Shown piece by piece: positions 9,087 to 18,152 of a stretch of DNA of 64,000 nt. Below the pieces are notes generated by a model. The model saw only the letters and a program-made list of their open reading frames with translations, had not been told where the DNA came from and did not search any database. How positions within the stretch are numbered: the first letter of the stretch is position 1; each line of letters opens with the position of its first letter. Both the position numbers and the translations under genes were made by a program. The DNA is from CAIZGX01 sp964385405 (GTDB lineage Bacteria > Bacteroidota > Bacteroidia > Flavobacteriales_D > Sanyastnellaceae), in contig CAYLOT010000008.1 of assembly GCA_964385405.1 (NCBI GenBank), positions 1 through 64,000 on the forward strand, in the 5' to 3' direction.

Positions 9087-10439
9087 TTAAATAGCCTTTT
9101 TCCAAGAAATGAAATAAAAAGCCTGTCCTAAATTCAATACCGCAATTATAATTGTGATAACCTGAACAACGATAAAATCCCAAATAAATAATCCATACAG
9201 CAAGAGCATCAACGAATAAAAAAAAGTAAAAAAAAGAATTGCAACCTTACTTCGAAAAAAAAACAGATAATCTAATCTAGGTAATCTCACTTCCGCTTGA
9301 AGCTTTCGATACATAATCAAAGGTATCACTCCAATTGCGACCGAAGACCCTAAAACACCAGCCATTGACAGGAATTTCGAAACGTCAGCCAAATGCCACT
9401 CGAGCATTAACGCAACAATAAAAAAAGCTAAAACGGATGGTGATATTTGAATAATTCTCTTAAGCAAGACATTTGCGCTCTCACATCCGATAAACTTATT
9501 GAATATCAAATTCATTTGAACCTTTAATTGAACTGCCGCCCGAACCAGAGCCAGACCTGGAAGTAAAATAACCAATACACCACCCATTAACTCAATAAAA
9601 CTGCTCGTGTCTTCTCCCAATTGCATAAATATTGCTCCATGCAATCCCACCAAATGAGATGGAATCTCAGAAAGCTCAACGAAAATAATATACAAGATCA
9701 TGAACAATCCTTGAAATAGAATTCCTGTTAGGCTACCCTTTATGTATGCACTCGAATCTTCTCTTTTTCGAACAGCGTATTGCGAAGATGGCACAAGTAA
9801 TAACGGGCCAATAAAAGAATATAAAATCACTCCAAGAAAACTCGACCATAAACCTGGAGCAAGTCCAAGATTGTTTGTAAACGGAAGTTGAATAAAATTA
9901 AATCTCTCAATTTCCAAAAAAGGAGATAGAGAAATAATTATTGCCAATACAAACACAAACGAGACTAATCCAATTAGTAGAGATAGACTATATGCAATAG
10001 AGCCGAAAAGTACGACATAAATAACAATTGCTCCTAAAATTGACAACCATAGATATTCAGATGTGTTTGTGTAGGCAGCTAGAGTTCCTACTACAGACAA
10101 TGACGCTGCAATGACTACCAAGAAAAAAACAGCTGTAATTGCAACCACCGAAACAAATCTAATTCGCCTTCCTAAGTAGTGAGAAAACAAATCTCCTAAC
10201 CCATTTATAGACAAATCAGATGGAAGATTTACAATTCCTTCTGCTATTGCAGCCGTGCAAAGCATCATCATTATTGTCACAAAGAGTACCATGGCAATTG
10301 AAGGGAAAATTCCCAGATGAGCAGCTCCTATTGGCAAAATAACATAAGACATCGGCATACTAACAAATGCCATAAATAAGAACGCAACCCAAAACGGAGA
10401 AACGGCCAACAGACTATTCAATTTCTGCTCAAGACTCAT
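9087..10439 (-). CDS. Polytopic membrane transporter, APC-like
   Basis: A 450-residue, very hydrophobic protein with about eleven or twelve predicted membrane segments, starting at residues 14-35 (FWVAFLFMAFVSMPMSYVIL) and ending near residue 440. The arrangement and the glycine/serine-rich kinks in early helices (MPMSYVILPIGAAHLG) recall LeuT-fold families such as amino-acid/polyamine/choline transporters or Nramp-like carriers, but no diagnostic motif could be fixed. It is probably an inner-membrane secondary transporter of unknown substrate. A third-position AT bias slightly stronger than in its neighbours is visible. It is 51 bases upstream of the SH3 gene on the same strand. Confidence 0.65.
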   Translation of the reverse strand: MSLEQKLNSLLAVSPFWVAFLFMAFVSMPMSYVILPIGAAHLGIFPSIAMVLFVTIMMMLCTAAIAEGIVNLPSDLSINGLGDLFSHYLGRRIRFVSVVAITAVFFLVVIAASLSVVGTLAAYTNTSEYLWLSILGAIVIYVVLFGSIAYSLSLLIGLVSFVFVLAIIISLSPFLEIERFNFIQLPFTNNLGLAPGLWSSFLGVILYSFIGPLLLVPSSQYAVRKREDSSAYIKGSLTGILFQGLFMILYIIFVELSEIPSHLVGLHGAIFMQLGEDTSSFIELMGGVLVILLPGLALVRAAVQLKVQMNLIFNKFIGCESANVLLKRIIQISPSVLAFFIVALMLEWHLADVSKFLSMAGVLGSSVAIGVIPLIMYRKLQAEVRLPRLDYLFFFRSKVAILFFTFFYSLMLLLYGLFIWDFIVVQVITIIIAVLNLGQAFYFISWKKAI

Positions 10440-10509
10440 AATCTATGATTTTTGCAAAGAAATGTTAAGTAAATTGAAAATCCTCGGAAAATCAATTCCA
10501 CTACAAGAA

Positions 10510-11997
10510 CTATTTTCTTCGACTCACGTGCTTTTTCAAGATGCGTTTTCCTTCTTCCTTTACATCATCGTTCTTTCTGAAACTCCAAACTATGTCGCTC
10601 GCTTTCTTGCGAGTGGCTTCCACATCTACAATTGGAAATGGATAGTCTTTCCCAATGACACATCCGTATAGCTCTTGCTCAATAGCCGATAGTTTGTGCG
10701 GTTCGTGAATCAGAGAAGCTGGAATGTTTTTCAATTCAGGAATCCATTGTTTAATAAAAACACCTTCCGCATCGTGTTTTTCCGAATTGGTTATCGGGTT
10801 GTAAATGCGAATGGTATTTACGCCTGTAGTGCCACTTTGCATTTGCAATTGCGGATAGTGAATACCTGGCTCGTAATCGAGGAACATACGCGCCAAGAAA
10901 TGTAAGTCGCGCCAATCTTGCCACAAATTGAAAACGGAAAATGAAACCACCATGGCTCGCATGCGGAAGTTGATGTATCCAGTTGCCGTTACACAGCGCA
11001 TGCAAGCGTCTACGAGTGGCACACCTGTTCTTCCCTCTTGCCACGCTAGAATGTATGCTTCGTTTCTTTCCTTCACCAGCGCGTTGTAGGCGCGATTGAT
11101 ATTTTCCACTTCATAGCGACATTCCGATTCAAATTTTTGAATGAAGTGACAATGCCAATGTAAACGCGAAATGAAATTCGAAAGCGCACGTTTGTTTGTT
11201 GAAGAGGAATAATGCTGCGCTGTATATTGATGCACCGCGCGCATGCTTATGTTACCGTAAGCGAGGTAAGGCGAAAGCCTGCTGCAGCCTCTTCTGCTGA
11301 GCGAAGGACTGCTGATGTGTTTGCTGTAATTGACACTTCGCTCGGCAATGAAATTCTTCAAATAACGCCAAGCCAGCGTCTCGCCTCCTTCCTGAAAATT
11401 CAGATTGCGCTGAGTTATTTCAACAGGCAATTCTTCACCACGAAGTGAAGAAAACTCTTCTTCCTTCAATTGAAAAATATTTAACGCATCGAGTTCAACT
11501 TTTCTTGTGGGGCTTCGCATGGTTGTCTCCCAGAGCTTCGGCCATTCCTGACGATTCTTCAATCGACGCACCACCCCGTTCGTTTGAAATTCTCGCCATT
11601 GAATGTTTTTCGAATGGAAGAAAACCTGCATGTTTAAGTCGCGTTCGAAGGTTAAAAGATTCCCTATTTCTTCAGAAGAAAAAATGGTATTTATGTGGAA
11701 GGAAGAAGCGAGTGCCTCAAACACAACCATTGCCTCGTTGTGAAAGATTTCAATGTGTTTGTTGAAGGGAGCCAGCTGACTATTCAAGTCTTTCAACGAC
11801 TCGTGAATGAATCGCCAATGGCGGACATCGGAGTCGTGGTGACTCATAACCGAAGGCTCGAAGATGTAAAGAATTATAAATGGAAGGGGTTCTTGTTGTG
11901 CATGAAAAAGAGGTTCATGATCTACAAACCTCAAATCGCGCTTCAACCAAACCACATTTATTTCTTGCACAAGTTCTTCATCTTTTCCAATGAACAA
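10510..11997 (-). CDS. Cryptochrome/deoxyribodipyrimidine photolyase family flavoprotein
   Basis: A 495-residue protein. Residues 10-150 form the alpha/beta antenna domain (INVVWLKRDLRFVDHEPL). Residues about 225-480 form the helical FAD-binding domain, with SRLSPYLAYGNIS, then the block RTGVPLVDACMRCVTATGYI with NFRMRAMVVSF, then LDYEPGIHYPQLQMQSGTTG and IRIYNP. These are the conserved FAD and substrate-pocket segments. Members use blue light to split cyclobutane pyrimidine dimers, or act as light sensors. Sequence alone does not separate the two here. Its GC-rich codon use differs a little from the AT-rich transporter next to it. Confidence 0.9.
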   Translation of the reverse strand: MFIGKDEELVQEINVVWLKRDLRFVDHEPLFHAQQEPLPFIILYIFEPSVMSHHDSDVRHWRFIHESLKDLNSQLAPFNKHIEIFHNEAMVVFEALASSFHINTIFSSEEIGNLLTFERDLNMQVFFHSKNIQWREFQTNGVVRRLKNRQEWPKLWETTMRSPTRKVELDALNIFQLKEEEFSSLRGEELPVEITQRNLNFQEGGETLAWRYLKNFIAERSVNYSKHISSPSLSRRGCSRLSPYLAYGNISMRAVHQYTAQHYSSSTNKRALSNFISRLHWHCHFIQKFESECRYEVENINRAYNALVKERNEAYILAWQEGRTGVPLVDACMRCVTATGYINFRMRAMVVSFSVFNLWQDWRDLHFLARMFLDYEPGIHYPQLQMQSGTTGVNTIRIYNPITNSEKHDAEGVFIKQWIPELKNIPASLIHEPHKLSAIEQELYGCVIGKDYPFPIVDVEATRKKASDIVWSFRKNDDVKEEGKRILKKHVSRRK

Positions 11998-12183
11998 TTG
12001 AGCATTCTAAAAGTTCGGAAACGCGCAGCGTTATTTCCCAAACAGAGATCTCCCCTGCATCGCCTGAACCAGCGTAAATACAGCAATGCGCGAATAAGCG
12101 TTGCGTTAGAATGAAATTTATTTGGGGAAATTAGAACAAAAATAAGAGGAAGATGTTAATGAAAACATATTACAATTTTCGTC

Positions 12184-13470
12184 ATGCACGTGCGGAACTT
12201 CCTTTTGGCATTCGCTTTAATACTTCAGTTTAAAACTAATTGTTTTGCTCAATGTCCATCGCTTGTTCCGAACGGAGGCTTCGAAGAAAACGCTGGAATT
12301 CCAACAGACGACTGTTCTTGGGCGTTAGCCAATGGTTGGACGAATGCTGCCACGAGTAGCGACTGTAATTCAAACAATGGAACTCCAGATTATTTTCATC
12401 TTCAAGGAGTGGGCTCCCTCTCTTCTTTGCCTGTAAATTATTTTGCTGAATTGCTTCCCTTTGAGGGAAATGCGGTGATGGGTATTGGCGGAAATTTATC
12501 TTTCCTTCCGAATGCGCGTGAATACATCTCCATTGGACTAACGAGTCCATTGGTTGTTGGGAATGAATACTCACTTTCCTTTTCCATGAATAATGGAGTT
12601 CCACAAGTTGGGGGCATGTATACCGACGGATGGGGTGTATTGCTTTCAACAGGCGTTGTGCTTCAGCCTGTGGGAACGAACGGGCTCATTGCTCCGACAG
12701 GCAATCTTTTCTCAGTACCTGGAGTGTTTACTGCTCAAGATTGGCAAACCTATTCATTCACATTTATTGCCGATCAGCCATACAGTCAATTGACTTTCGG
12801 GAATTTTCTTTCAGACGCAAATCAAACACGAATCATGTTTGGCGTGCAGGATTTCGTTTCGCTTTCGTACGTGTTCATAGATAATTTCATTTTGGAAGGA
12901 AGCACAACAGCGGCGCCAACTGTTGAGCTTGGACCTGATTTCGAATTGTGCTCCAGTCCTGCTATTCTTGATGCAACCAGCACTGGCGCGTTGTCCTATA
13001 CATGGAGCAATGGAAGTTCTGCCAACACATTGAATGTTTCAAGTCCAGGTCAGTATTTCGTAGATGTTGAATGGGCATGCGGAGTTGTAAGTGATAGCGT
13101 TACTGTTTTTGAATGTCCTATTGATCCGCCGGTTGACCCTCCTGTTGAACCAACAGATTCCATTCAGTACTTCTGCGACATTTATGTTCCTAATAGTTTC
13201 AGTCCGAATAACGACGGAACCAACGATTATTTCTCGCCAGTTTTCGAATGTGAAATAACCTCTTATGAATTCCGTATTTTCAATCGTTGGGGTGTAGAGA
13301 TTTTCAGCACCACCAATCCTTATGAAAAGTGGACAGGCGTTGCGAAGGATAATTCGACCTATGCTGCGCAAGATGGCGCTTATACCTGGATTCTAAAAGC
13401 GCAAATCTCCTCTCCTTCCGATGGAATCATTGAAAGGAAACGAATGGGACAAGTTACCTTGTTTCGTTAA
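12184..13470 (+). CDS. Secreted protein with T9SS type B (gliding-motility-associated) C-terminal domain
   Basis: A 428-residue protein. A signal peptide (about residues 1-22, MHVRNFLLAFALILQFKTN, cut before QCPSLVPNGGFEE) leads into a 190-residue beta-sandwich of the carbohydrate-binding-module style (LVPNGGFEE, WALANGWTNA). An Ig-like segment follows (VELGPDFELCSSPAILDAT, then TWSNGSSANTLNVSSPGQY, about 245-295), then a Pro-rich linker (DPPVDPPVEP). The final 95 residues are the type B sorting domain: YVPNSFSPNNDGTNDYFSP, IFNRWGVEIFSTT, WTGVAKDNSTYAAQDGAYTW, with GQVTLFR at the end. Type B cargo is usually exported with SprA/PorV help and retained or released at the surface. A TTTCGT/ACGAA inverted repeat covers the stop codon. 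Confidence 0.92.
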   Translation: MHVRNFLLAFALILQFKTNCFAQCPSLVPNGGFEENAGIPTDDCSWALANGWTNAATSSDCNSNNGTPDYFHLQGVGSLSSLPVNYFAELLPFEGNAVMGIGGNLSFLPNAREYISIGLTSPLVVGNEYSLSFSMNNGVPQVGGMYTDGWGVLLSTGVVLQPVGTNGLIAPTGNLFSVPGVFTAQDWQTYSFTFIADQPYSQLTFGNFLSDANQTRIMFGVQDFVSLSYVFIDNFILEGSTTAAPTVELGPDFELCSSPAILDATSTGALSYTWSNGSSANTLNVSSPGQYFVDVEWACGVVSDSVTVFECPIDPPVDPPVEPTDSIQYFCDIYVPNSFSPNNDGTNDYFSPVFECEITSYEFRIFNRWGVEIFSTTNPYEKWTGVAKDNSTYAAQDGAYTWILKAQISSPSDGIIERKRMGQVTLFR

Positions 13471-13479
13471 CGAAGCGAA

Positions 13480-14610
13480 TTACATTTTCACAAATTGAAC
13501 AGCGGCAGTGCCCGCTGGGGTTGTGACACGTACGAAATACACTCCACTTTCAAGTTTGCTTGTATCAATTGTGTTGTTCTCAAGCAAATCAATGTTGAAC
13601 TGTTTTCCTTCAACAGAGAACAAGCTACAATTTGAAGCGGTTAGCTTTCTAGAAAATCCTTGAATGGCTATTTTATCGGTTGTTGGATTCGGGTAAATCG
13701 AAATGTCTTCAACATTCACGTCTGCGACTGAGTTGGATTGTATTCTTCCGTTAATGTCGTATTGCAAGAAGAACTGCCATATTTTTTTTGAAGCAATGAA
13801 ATCGTTGTTGGTAACCCCAATAGTGAATACCGAACCGGGCCACGTATGTCCGCCATCGATGATTTTGTAATGCTCAACATCTACACCGTTTGCGCCACCA
13901 TCGTAGAAGTAGTGAACTGCAGTGCATCCATCTGTTAGATTCGTATTTGGCACATCGGTAACTATCGGCGTTGGATCGCAATTGTTGAAGTTCACCCAGT
14001 ATGACAAAACGTTTGGAATGGCTTCCATGAAGGTTTGTCCATCGTAAGGAACGGTAGCATCTGCGGTTCCATGTATTTCCATAACTGGTGTTGGGTGAAC
14101 GGCATTGCAGGATTGGTCTTGACCTACATTCATAGAGCCGGTAACGGAAGCAATGGCTGCAATGCGATTGCTTAACGAGCAAGCAAGGGTGTAGCTCATG
14201 AAACCACCATTGGACATACCGGTGCTGTACACACGATCGAGATTCACCGAATAGGTTGTGGCTATTTCGTCGATTAAAGCGCTTGTAAATCCGATATCAT
14301 CGACTGTTCCTCCCCAACCCGAATTCCAATAGGTTGTACCTGTTGCATCGAGCGTTCCGTTTGGAACCACAAGCAGAAATCCTGCTGTATCGGCAATTGC
14401 GCGGAAATCGCCGTAGTACAATTGTTCAAACGCAGAGCTCGAATATCCATGAAAATTCAACACCATTGGCGCTGGTGTACCTGGGCTATAACTGGCAGGA
14501 ACGTAAATGGTATAACTACGTGTAATACCATCATGCTGCATGGTTTCGTTAATCGTTTGCTGTGCGAATGATACAAACGGCAATAGAAGGAAAAGGAATA
14601 AATATCTCAT
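13480..14610 (-). CDS. Secreted LpqC-type esterase (PHB depolymerase/feruloyl esterase family) with T9SS type A domain
   Basis: A 376-residue protein. Residues 1-16 are a signal peptide. The alpha/beta hydrolase begins with DGITRSYTIYVPASY and PMVLNFHGYSSS (oxyanion segment). The nucleophile Ser is in GMSNGGFMSY (about residue 133), the acid in HGTADATVPYDGQ and the catalytic His in GGHTWPG (about 257). This is the order of the LpqC/poly(3-hydroxybutyrate) depolymerase family, which also includes feruloyl and acetyl-xylan esterases. The last 75 residues are a type A sorting domain (ISIYPNPTTDK, then LESGVYFVRV). Inferred role: extracellular ester hydrolysis on polymers. It is convergent with the type B gene, 9 bases between stops. 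Confidence 0.9.
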   Translation of the reverse strand: MRYLFLFLLLPFVSFAQQTINETMQHDGITRSYTIYVPASYSPGTPAPMVLNFHGYSSSAFEQLYYGDFRAIADTAGFLLVVPNGTLDATGTTYWNSGWGGTVDDIGFTSALIDEIATTYSVNLDRVYSTGMSNGGFMSYTLACSLSNRIAAIASVTGSMNVGQDQSCNAVHPTPVMEIHGTADATVPYDGQTFMEAIPNVLSYWVNFNNCDPTPIVTDVPNTNLTDGCTAVHYFYDGGANGVDVEHYKIIDGGHTWPGSVFTIGVTNNDFIASKKIWQFFLQYDINGRIQSNSVADVNVEDISIYPNPTTDKIAIQGFSRKLTASNCSLFSVEGKQFNIDLLENNTIDTSKLESGVYFVRVTTPAGTAAVQFVKM

Positions 14611-14640
14611 TTCTAAATGTAATGAGAATTTATCGGAACA

Positions 14641-16020
14641 TTACTTCCCAATACAAAACTTACCAAAGATCGAATGCAAAATATCATCTGCCGAGATGTT
14701 GCCGGTGATCTCAGAAAGATGATACAAGGTCTTGCGGATGTCGACCGTGAGCAAGTCGGCAGGAATGCCATGCTGCATGCCTATTAAAACTTCTTCCAAC
14801 GCTGTTGCCGCAAGACGCAACGATTCATGGTGACGCGCATTCGTGACCACCGTGTCGCTTTCGTTCAATTGTGGTGCGAAGCTTTCAACCAACCAACTGC
14901 GTAACTCCAATATACCCGAACCTTCCTTCGCAGAAATGCGCAAGGCATTCGCGCCTTCCACCTTCAATTCAAAATTCGGATTCGAATCAATCTTGTTGAA
15001 GACCACCAACACTCTCGCTTGCTCGCGTGCATGCGATCGAATAGATTCCAACATCTCGTCTATCTGCGTTTGAGATGTATTCACCACATCTACCAACAAC
15101 AAAACCAACTGCGCATGCGACACCTTCTCCATACTGCGCGCTATGCCCATCTGCTCTATGGTATCCGACGTCTCGCGAATACCAGCCGTATCTATAAATC
15201 GAAACTGAATGCCTTCCACATTCAACACTTCTTCCACCGTATCACGCGTGGTTCCCGCTATGTCGCTCACAATCGCGCGCTCCTCATTCAACAAGGCATT
15301 CAACAAGGTTGACTTCCCCGCATTCGGTGCGCCAACAATGGCAACCGGAACACCATTCTTAATGGCATTGCCCAACTGAAAACTGTTGCGCAACTGAACC
15401 ACCACTTTCAAAATCTCATTCAACAAATTCAACAACTGCGTGCGATCGGCGAACTCGACATCTTCTTCTGAAAAATCCAATTCCAATTCCAACAACGAGG
15501 CGAAGTGAATCAAGCGCTCGCGCAAGTTCTCAATCTCTTTCGAAAATCCTCCGCGCATCTGATGAACCGCTTGTTTATGCGCCGCTGCACTCTCAGAGGC
15601 TATCACATCTCCAACCGCTTCTGCCCTACTCAAATCCATTCTTCCATTCAAGTATGCACGCATGGTATACTCTCCGGGAGTAGCCATGCGACATCCGTTT
15701 TCTTGCAGCAATTGCAAGATGCGCTGTTGAATGTAACGCGATCCGTGACAAGCAATTTCAACCACATCTTCCCCCGTGAAGCTATGCGGACCTTGAAACA
15801 AGGTCACCACCACTTCATCCAATATTTCCTTCCCATCGAAAATGCATCCGAATAATGCCTTGCGTTTTTGTTCGGGTTGTAACGGCTTCGAGAAGAGTTT
15901 TCCAACTATTTCCCAGGCCGCCTTTCCGCTTACGCGAACAACCGCAATACCGCCTACTCCTTGCGGTGTAGAAAGGGCACAGATTGTCTCTTCTCTTGAA
16001 ATTGCATTCATGTTCTGCAA
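14641..16020 (-). CDS. mnmE: tRNA uridine-5-carboxymethylaminomethyl modification GTPase MnmE
   Basis: A 459-residue protein of normal family length. The N-terminal tetrahydrofolate-binding domain starts EETICALSTPQGVGGIAVVR. The inserted G domain has G1 GAPNAGKST (about 228-236), G2 IAGTTRDT, G3 DTAGI and G4 NKID. The protein ends in CIGK, the conserved C-terminal CxGK motif needed for tRNA modification. With MnmG it installs the cmnm5 group on U34 of several tRNAs. Upstream is the divergent sucD, and downstream by 30 bases is the end of the esterase gene's promoter side. Confidence 0.97.
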   Translation of the reverse strand: MQNMNAISREETICALSTPQGVGGIAVVRVSGKAAWEIVGKLFSKPLQPEQKRKALFGCIFDGKEILDEVVVTLFQGPHSFTGEDVVEIACHGSRYIQQRILQLLQENGCRMATPGEYTMRAYLNGRMDLSRAEAVGDVIASESAAAHKQAVHQMRGGFSKEIENLRERLIHFASLLELELDFSEEDVEFADRTQLLNLLNEILKVVVQLRNSFQLGNAIKNGVPVAIVGAPNAGKSTLLNALLNEERAIVSDIAGTTRDTVEEVLNVEGIQFRFIDTAGIRETSDTIEQMGIARSMEKVSHAQLVLLLVDVVNTSQTQIDEMLESIRSHAREQARVLVVFNKIDSNPNFELKVEGANALRISAKEGSGILELRSWLVESFAPQLNESDTVVTNARHHESLRLAATALEEVLIGMQHGIPADLLTVDIRKTLYHLSEITGNISADDILHSIFGKFCIGK

Positions 16021-16069
16021 AAATGAGAAACAATCCGCAATAGAACGACTAAACTTTCCAAATTATGAC

Positions 16070-16077
16070 TAATTTCG
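16070..16077 (+). promoter_or_regulatory. Candidate -7 element of sucD
   Basis: TAATTTCG, one base off the TAnnTTTG consensus, lies 22 bases before the sucD ATG. sucC, 41 kb away, has a similar TACATTCG at 57186-57193, 18 bases before its ATG. No clear -33 element was found for either. Confidence 0.3.
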
Positions 16078-16099
16078 CCCGAGCAAAAAATTAAACCTC

Positions 16100-16972
16100 A
16101 TGGGCGTTTTAGTAAGCAAAGATTCGAAAGTAATTGTTCAAGGATTCACTGGTAGTGAAGGAACATTCCACGCAACACAAATGATTGAATACGGAACCAA
16201 CGTTGTTGGTGGTGTTACACCGAACAAAGGTGGACAAATGCACCTCGACCGTCCAGTGTTCAACACAGTGGCCGATGCAGTAACAGCAACAGGTGCAGAT
16301 GTGACCATTATTTTCGTTCCGCCAGCATTTGCTGCTGACGCTATCATGGAAGCTGCTGCTGCAGGTATTAAAGTAATTGTTACAATTACGGAAGGTATTC
16401 CAGTTGCAGACATGGTGAAAGCAAAGATCTACGCTACCGATCGCGGTGCGACTTTAATAGGCCCTAACTGCCCAGGTATCATTACCGCTGGCGAAGCGAA
16501 AGTGGGTATCATGCCTGGTTTCGTTTTCAAAAAAGGAAATGTAGGTATCGTTTCTAAATCAGGAACCTTAACATACGAAGCTGCTGACCAAGTTGCGAAA
16601 GCTGGCTTAGGTGTAACTACAGCTATCGGAATTGGCGGTGACCCAATCATTGGAACAACCACTCTAGAAGCCGTTCAATTGTTAATGAACGACCCTGAAA
16701 CGCACGGTATCATTATGATTGGTGAAATCGGAGGTGAACTAGAGCCGAAGGCTGCCATGTGGATTAAAGAACACGGCACGAAGCCAGTTGTTGGATTCAT
16801 TGCTGGTGAAACCGCTCCGAAAGGAAGAACCATGGGTCACGCTGGTGCAATTGTATCTGGAGAAAACGAAAGTGCTTCTGCAAAAAAGCGCATCATGCGT
16901 GAATGCGGCATTCATGTAGTAGATTCTCCTGCTGAGATTGGCGCTAAAATGGCCGAGGTTCTTAAGAAGTAA
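16100..16972 (+). CDS. sucD: Succinyl-CoA ligase (ADP/GDP-forming) subunit alpha
   Basis: A 290-residue protein, the usual length. It opens with VLVSKDSKVIVQGFTGSEGT (CoA-binding Rossmann domain). The mid-protein GPNCPGIITAGEAKVGIMPG and SGTLTYEA segments are standard. The active-site His that is phosphorylated is in the C-terminal GHAGAIVSG block (about residue 247). With SucC it interconverts succinyl-CoA and succinate in the TCA cycle with substrate-level phosphorylation. It stands alone here. The beta subunit gene is at 57212, which is common in Flavobacteriia. Confidence 0.97.
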   Translation: MGVLVSKDSKVIVQGFTGSEGTFHATQMIEYGTNVVGGVTPNKGGQMHLDRPVFNTVADAVTATGADVTIIFVPPAFAADAIMEAAAAGIKVIVTITEGIPVADMVKAKIYATDRGATLIGPNCPGIITAGEAKVGIMPGFVFKKGNVGIVSKSGTLTYEAADQVAKAGLGVTTAIGIGGDPIIGTTTLEAVQLLMNDPETHGIIMIGEIGGELEPKAAMWIKEHGTKPVVGFIAGETAPKGRTMGHAGAIVSGENESASAKKRIMRECGIHVVDSPAEIGAKMAEVLKK

Positions 16973-16975
16973 TAC

Positions 16976-17605
16976 TTACGGCTCTACTCTGTGAATACCA
17001 GTAGTATAGCTCTTGGCAATGGCTTCATTCAAGAATAACAAATCTTCCTTGCGTTCTACAAAATCGAGTTTATGGCTTGAAATCATGAGCACCGTTAACT
17101 CCGGATGTTGTTGAATGAAAGACAAATATTGTTGTTGAATATTTTCTAAATACTCCGATGTAATGTTTTGTTCGAATGACCTTCCGCGTTTCTTAATGTT
17201 CTTCAAAGCCTGATCTGGCGAGAGATACAGATAAACCAAGAGATCGGGTTGAGGAACTGTGTTTTCCATAATTTCATACAAACGGAGAAACAATTTATAC
17301 TCATCCTCTTCCAAATTATTCTTTGCAAATACTTGACATTTCGGTAAAAAATAATCGGCAACTACTTTGGGTTGAAATAAGTCGGGCGATTGAAATACAT
17401 CTTTCAATTGAGCAAAACGTTCAGAAAGAAAACTCAATTCCAAAGGAAAAGCATATCGCTTCGGCTCTTCGTAAAATTTCGGAAGGAAGGCATTGTCTGC
17501 AAACTCTTCCAACACCAATTGCGTGTTGTGCTGCTGAGACAATAGCGTGGCTAGGGTTGTCTTTCCCGCGCCAATGATGCCCTCTATGACGGTGTAATTA
17601 TTCAA
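16976..17605 (-). CDS. Deoxynucleoside kinase family protein
   Basis: A 209-residue protein. The P-loop GIIGAGKTT is at residues 9-17, preceded by the beta strand YTVIE. Next come EEFADNAFLPKFYEEPKRYAFPLELSFLSERF (the substrate-side Glu and the Arg/Phe cluster of the dNK/dGK/dCK family), a central LLVYLYLSPDQALKNIKKRGRSFEQ (LID region with Arg) and a C-terminal helix. It should phosphorylate a deoxynucleoside for the nucleotide salvage pathway in the cytosol. Base preference cannot be read. Its start overlaps the stop of folK by four bases, so the two are translationally coupled. Confidence 0.88.
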   Translation of the reverse strand: MNNYTVIEGIIGAGKTTLATLLSQQHNTQLVLEEFADNAFLPKFYEEPKRYAFPLELSFLSERFAQLKDVFQSPDLFQPKVVADYFLPKCQVFAKNNLEEDEYKLFLRLYEIMENTVPQPDLLVYLYLSPDQALKNIKKRGRSFEQNITSEYLENIQQQYLSFIQQHPELTVLMISSHKLDFVERKEDLLFLNEAIAKSYTTGIHRVEP

Positions 17606-18075
17606 TCTTCCTTCTTATTCAATTCAGCGAGCAATTGCGCAGCATTCATTTTCAATTCCGGATGAATCCAGTCGGGCCAAGATTCAGCAAGTGGTTTCAG
17701 AATAAATTCACGCAGATGCATGCGCGCGTGGGGCACTTGAATTTTCCCTTCACGAATAATTTCATCGTTGAAAAAAATCACATCCACATCCATTTCGCGA
17801 TCCAGGTAGACACCCTCTTTGCGTGTTCTTCCGTAATACTCTTCCAGTTCAACTATTTCAGCATGAAGTTTTTCGGGCGTAAGTGGCGTTTCAATTTCAA
17901 TCAATTGGTTCAGAAATGGCTCCGTTCCTTCGGGCATTCCCCACGCTGCTGTTTCAATAACATTCGAAACCTTTACCACGTCGCCCATATTGAAAGAAAT
18001 GAACATGCGCGCCTCTTCCAAATTCGCTTCTCGATCGCCCTCGTTCCCCCCTATGCTTAACAGAACCCGATTCAT
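17602..18075 (-). CDS. folK: 2-amino-4-hydroxy-6-hydroxymethyldihydropteridine diphosphokinase
   Basis: A 157-residue protein if started at ATG 18073-18075, where the family normally begins (MNRVLLSIGGNEGDREANLE). In-frame ATGs at 18084 and 18099 would add only 3-8 residues. The centre has the HPPK signature: EYYGRTRKEGVYLDREMDVDVIFF, with the two Mg-binding Asp residues in DVDVI, followed by VPHARMHLREFILKPLAE with the conserved His and Arg. It pyrophosphorylates the pterin in folate synthesis. It is the first gene of a two-gene unit with the deoxynucleoside kinase and divergent from sppA. Confidence 0.93.
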   Translation of the reverse strand: MNRVLLSIGGNEGDREANLEEARMFISFNMGDVVKVSNVIETAAWGMPEGTEPFLNQLIEIETPLTPEKLHAEIVELEEYYGRTRKEGVYLDREMDVDVIFFNDEIIREGKIQVPHARMHLREFILKPLAESWPDWIHPELKMNAAQLLAELNKKED

Positions 18076-18109
18076 TTTTTCCATAGAGCGAAAATACAAC
18101 TCGACTCCG

Positions 18110-18117
18110 TAACTTTG
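18110..18117 (+). promoter_or_regulatory. Candidate -7 element of sppA
   Basis: TAACTTTG exactly fits TAnnTTTG and lies 35 bases before the sppA ATG. No convincing -33 TTG is present at the usual distance. Confidence 0.4.
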
Positions 18118-18152
18118 ACAGCGCTTTAGCGTCTTAATTCAAACAATCGACT

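Noticed and set aside
11262..11330. GC-rich, palindrome-bearing stretch inside the photolyase gene that looked like another array
   Set aside because: It encodes the conserved SRLSPYLAYG region of the family, so protein constraint explains it, and the palindromes have no common separator.
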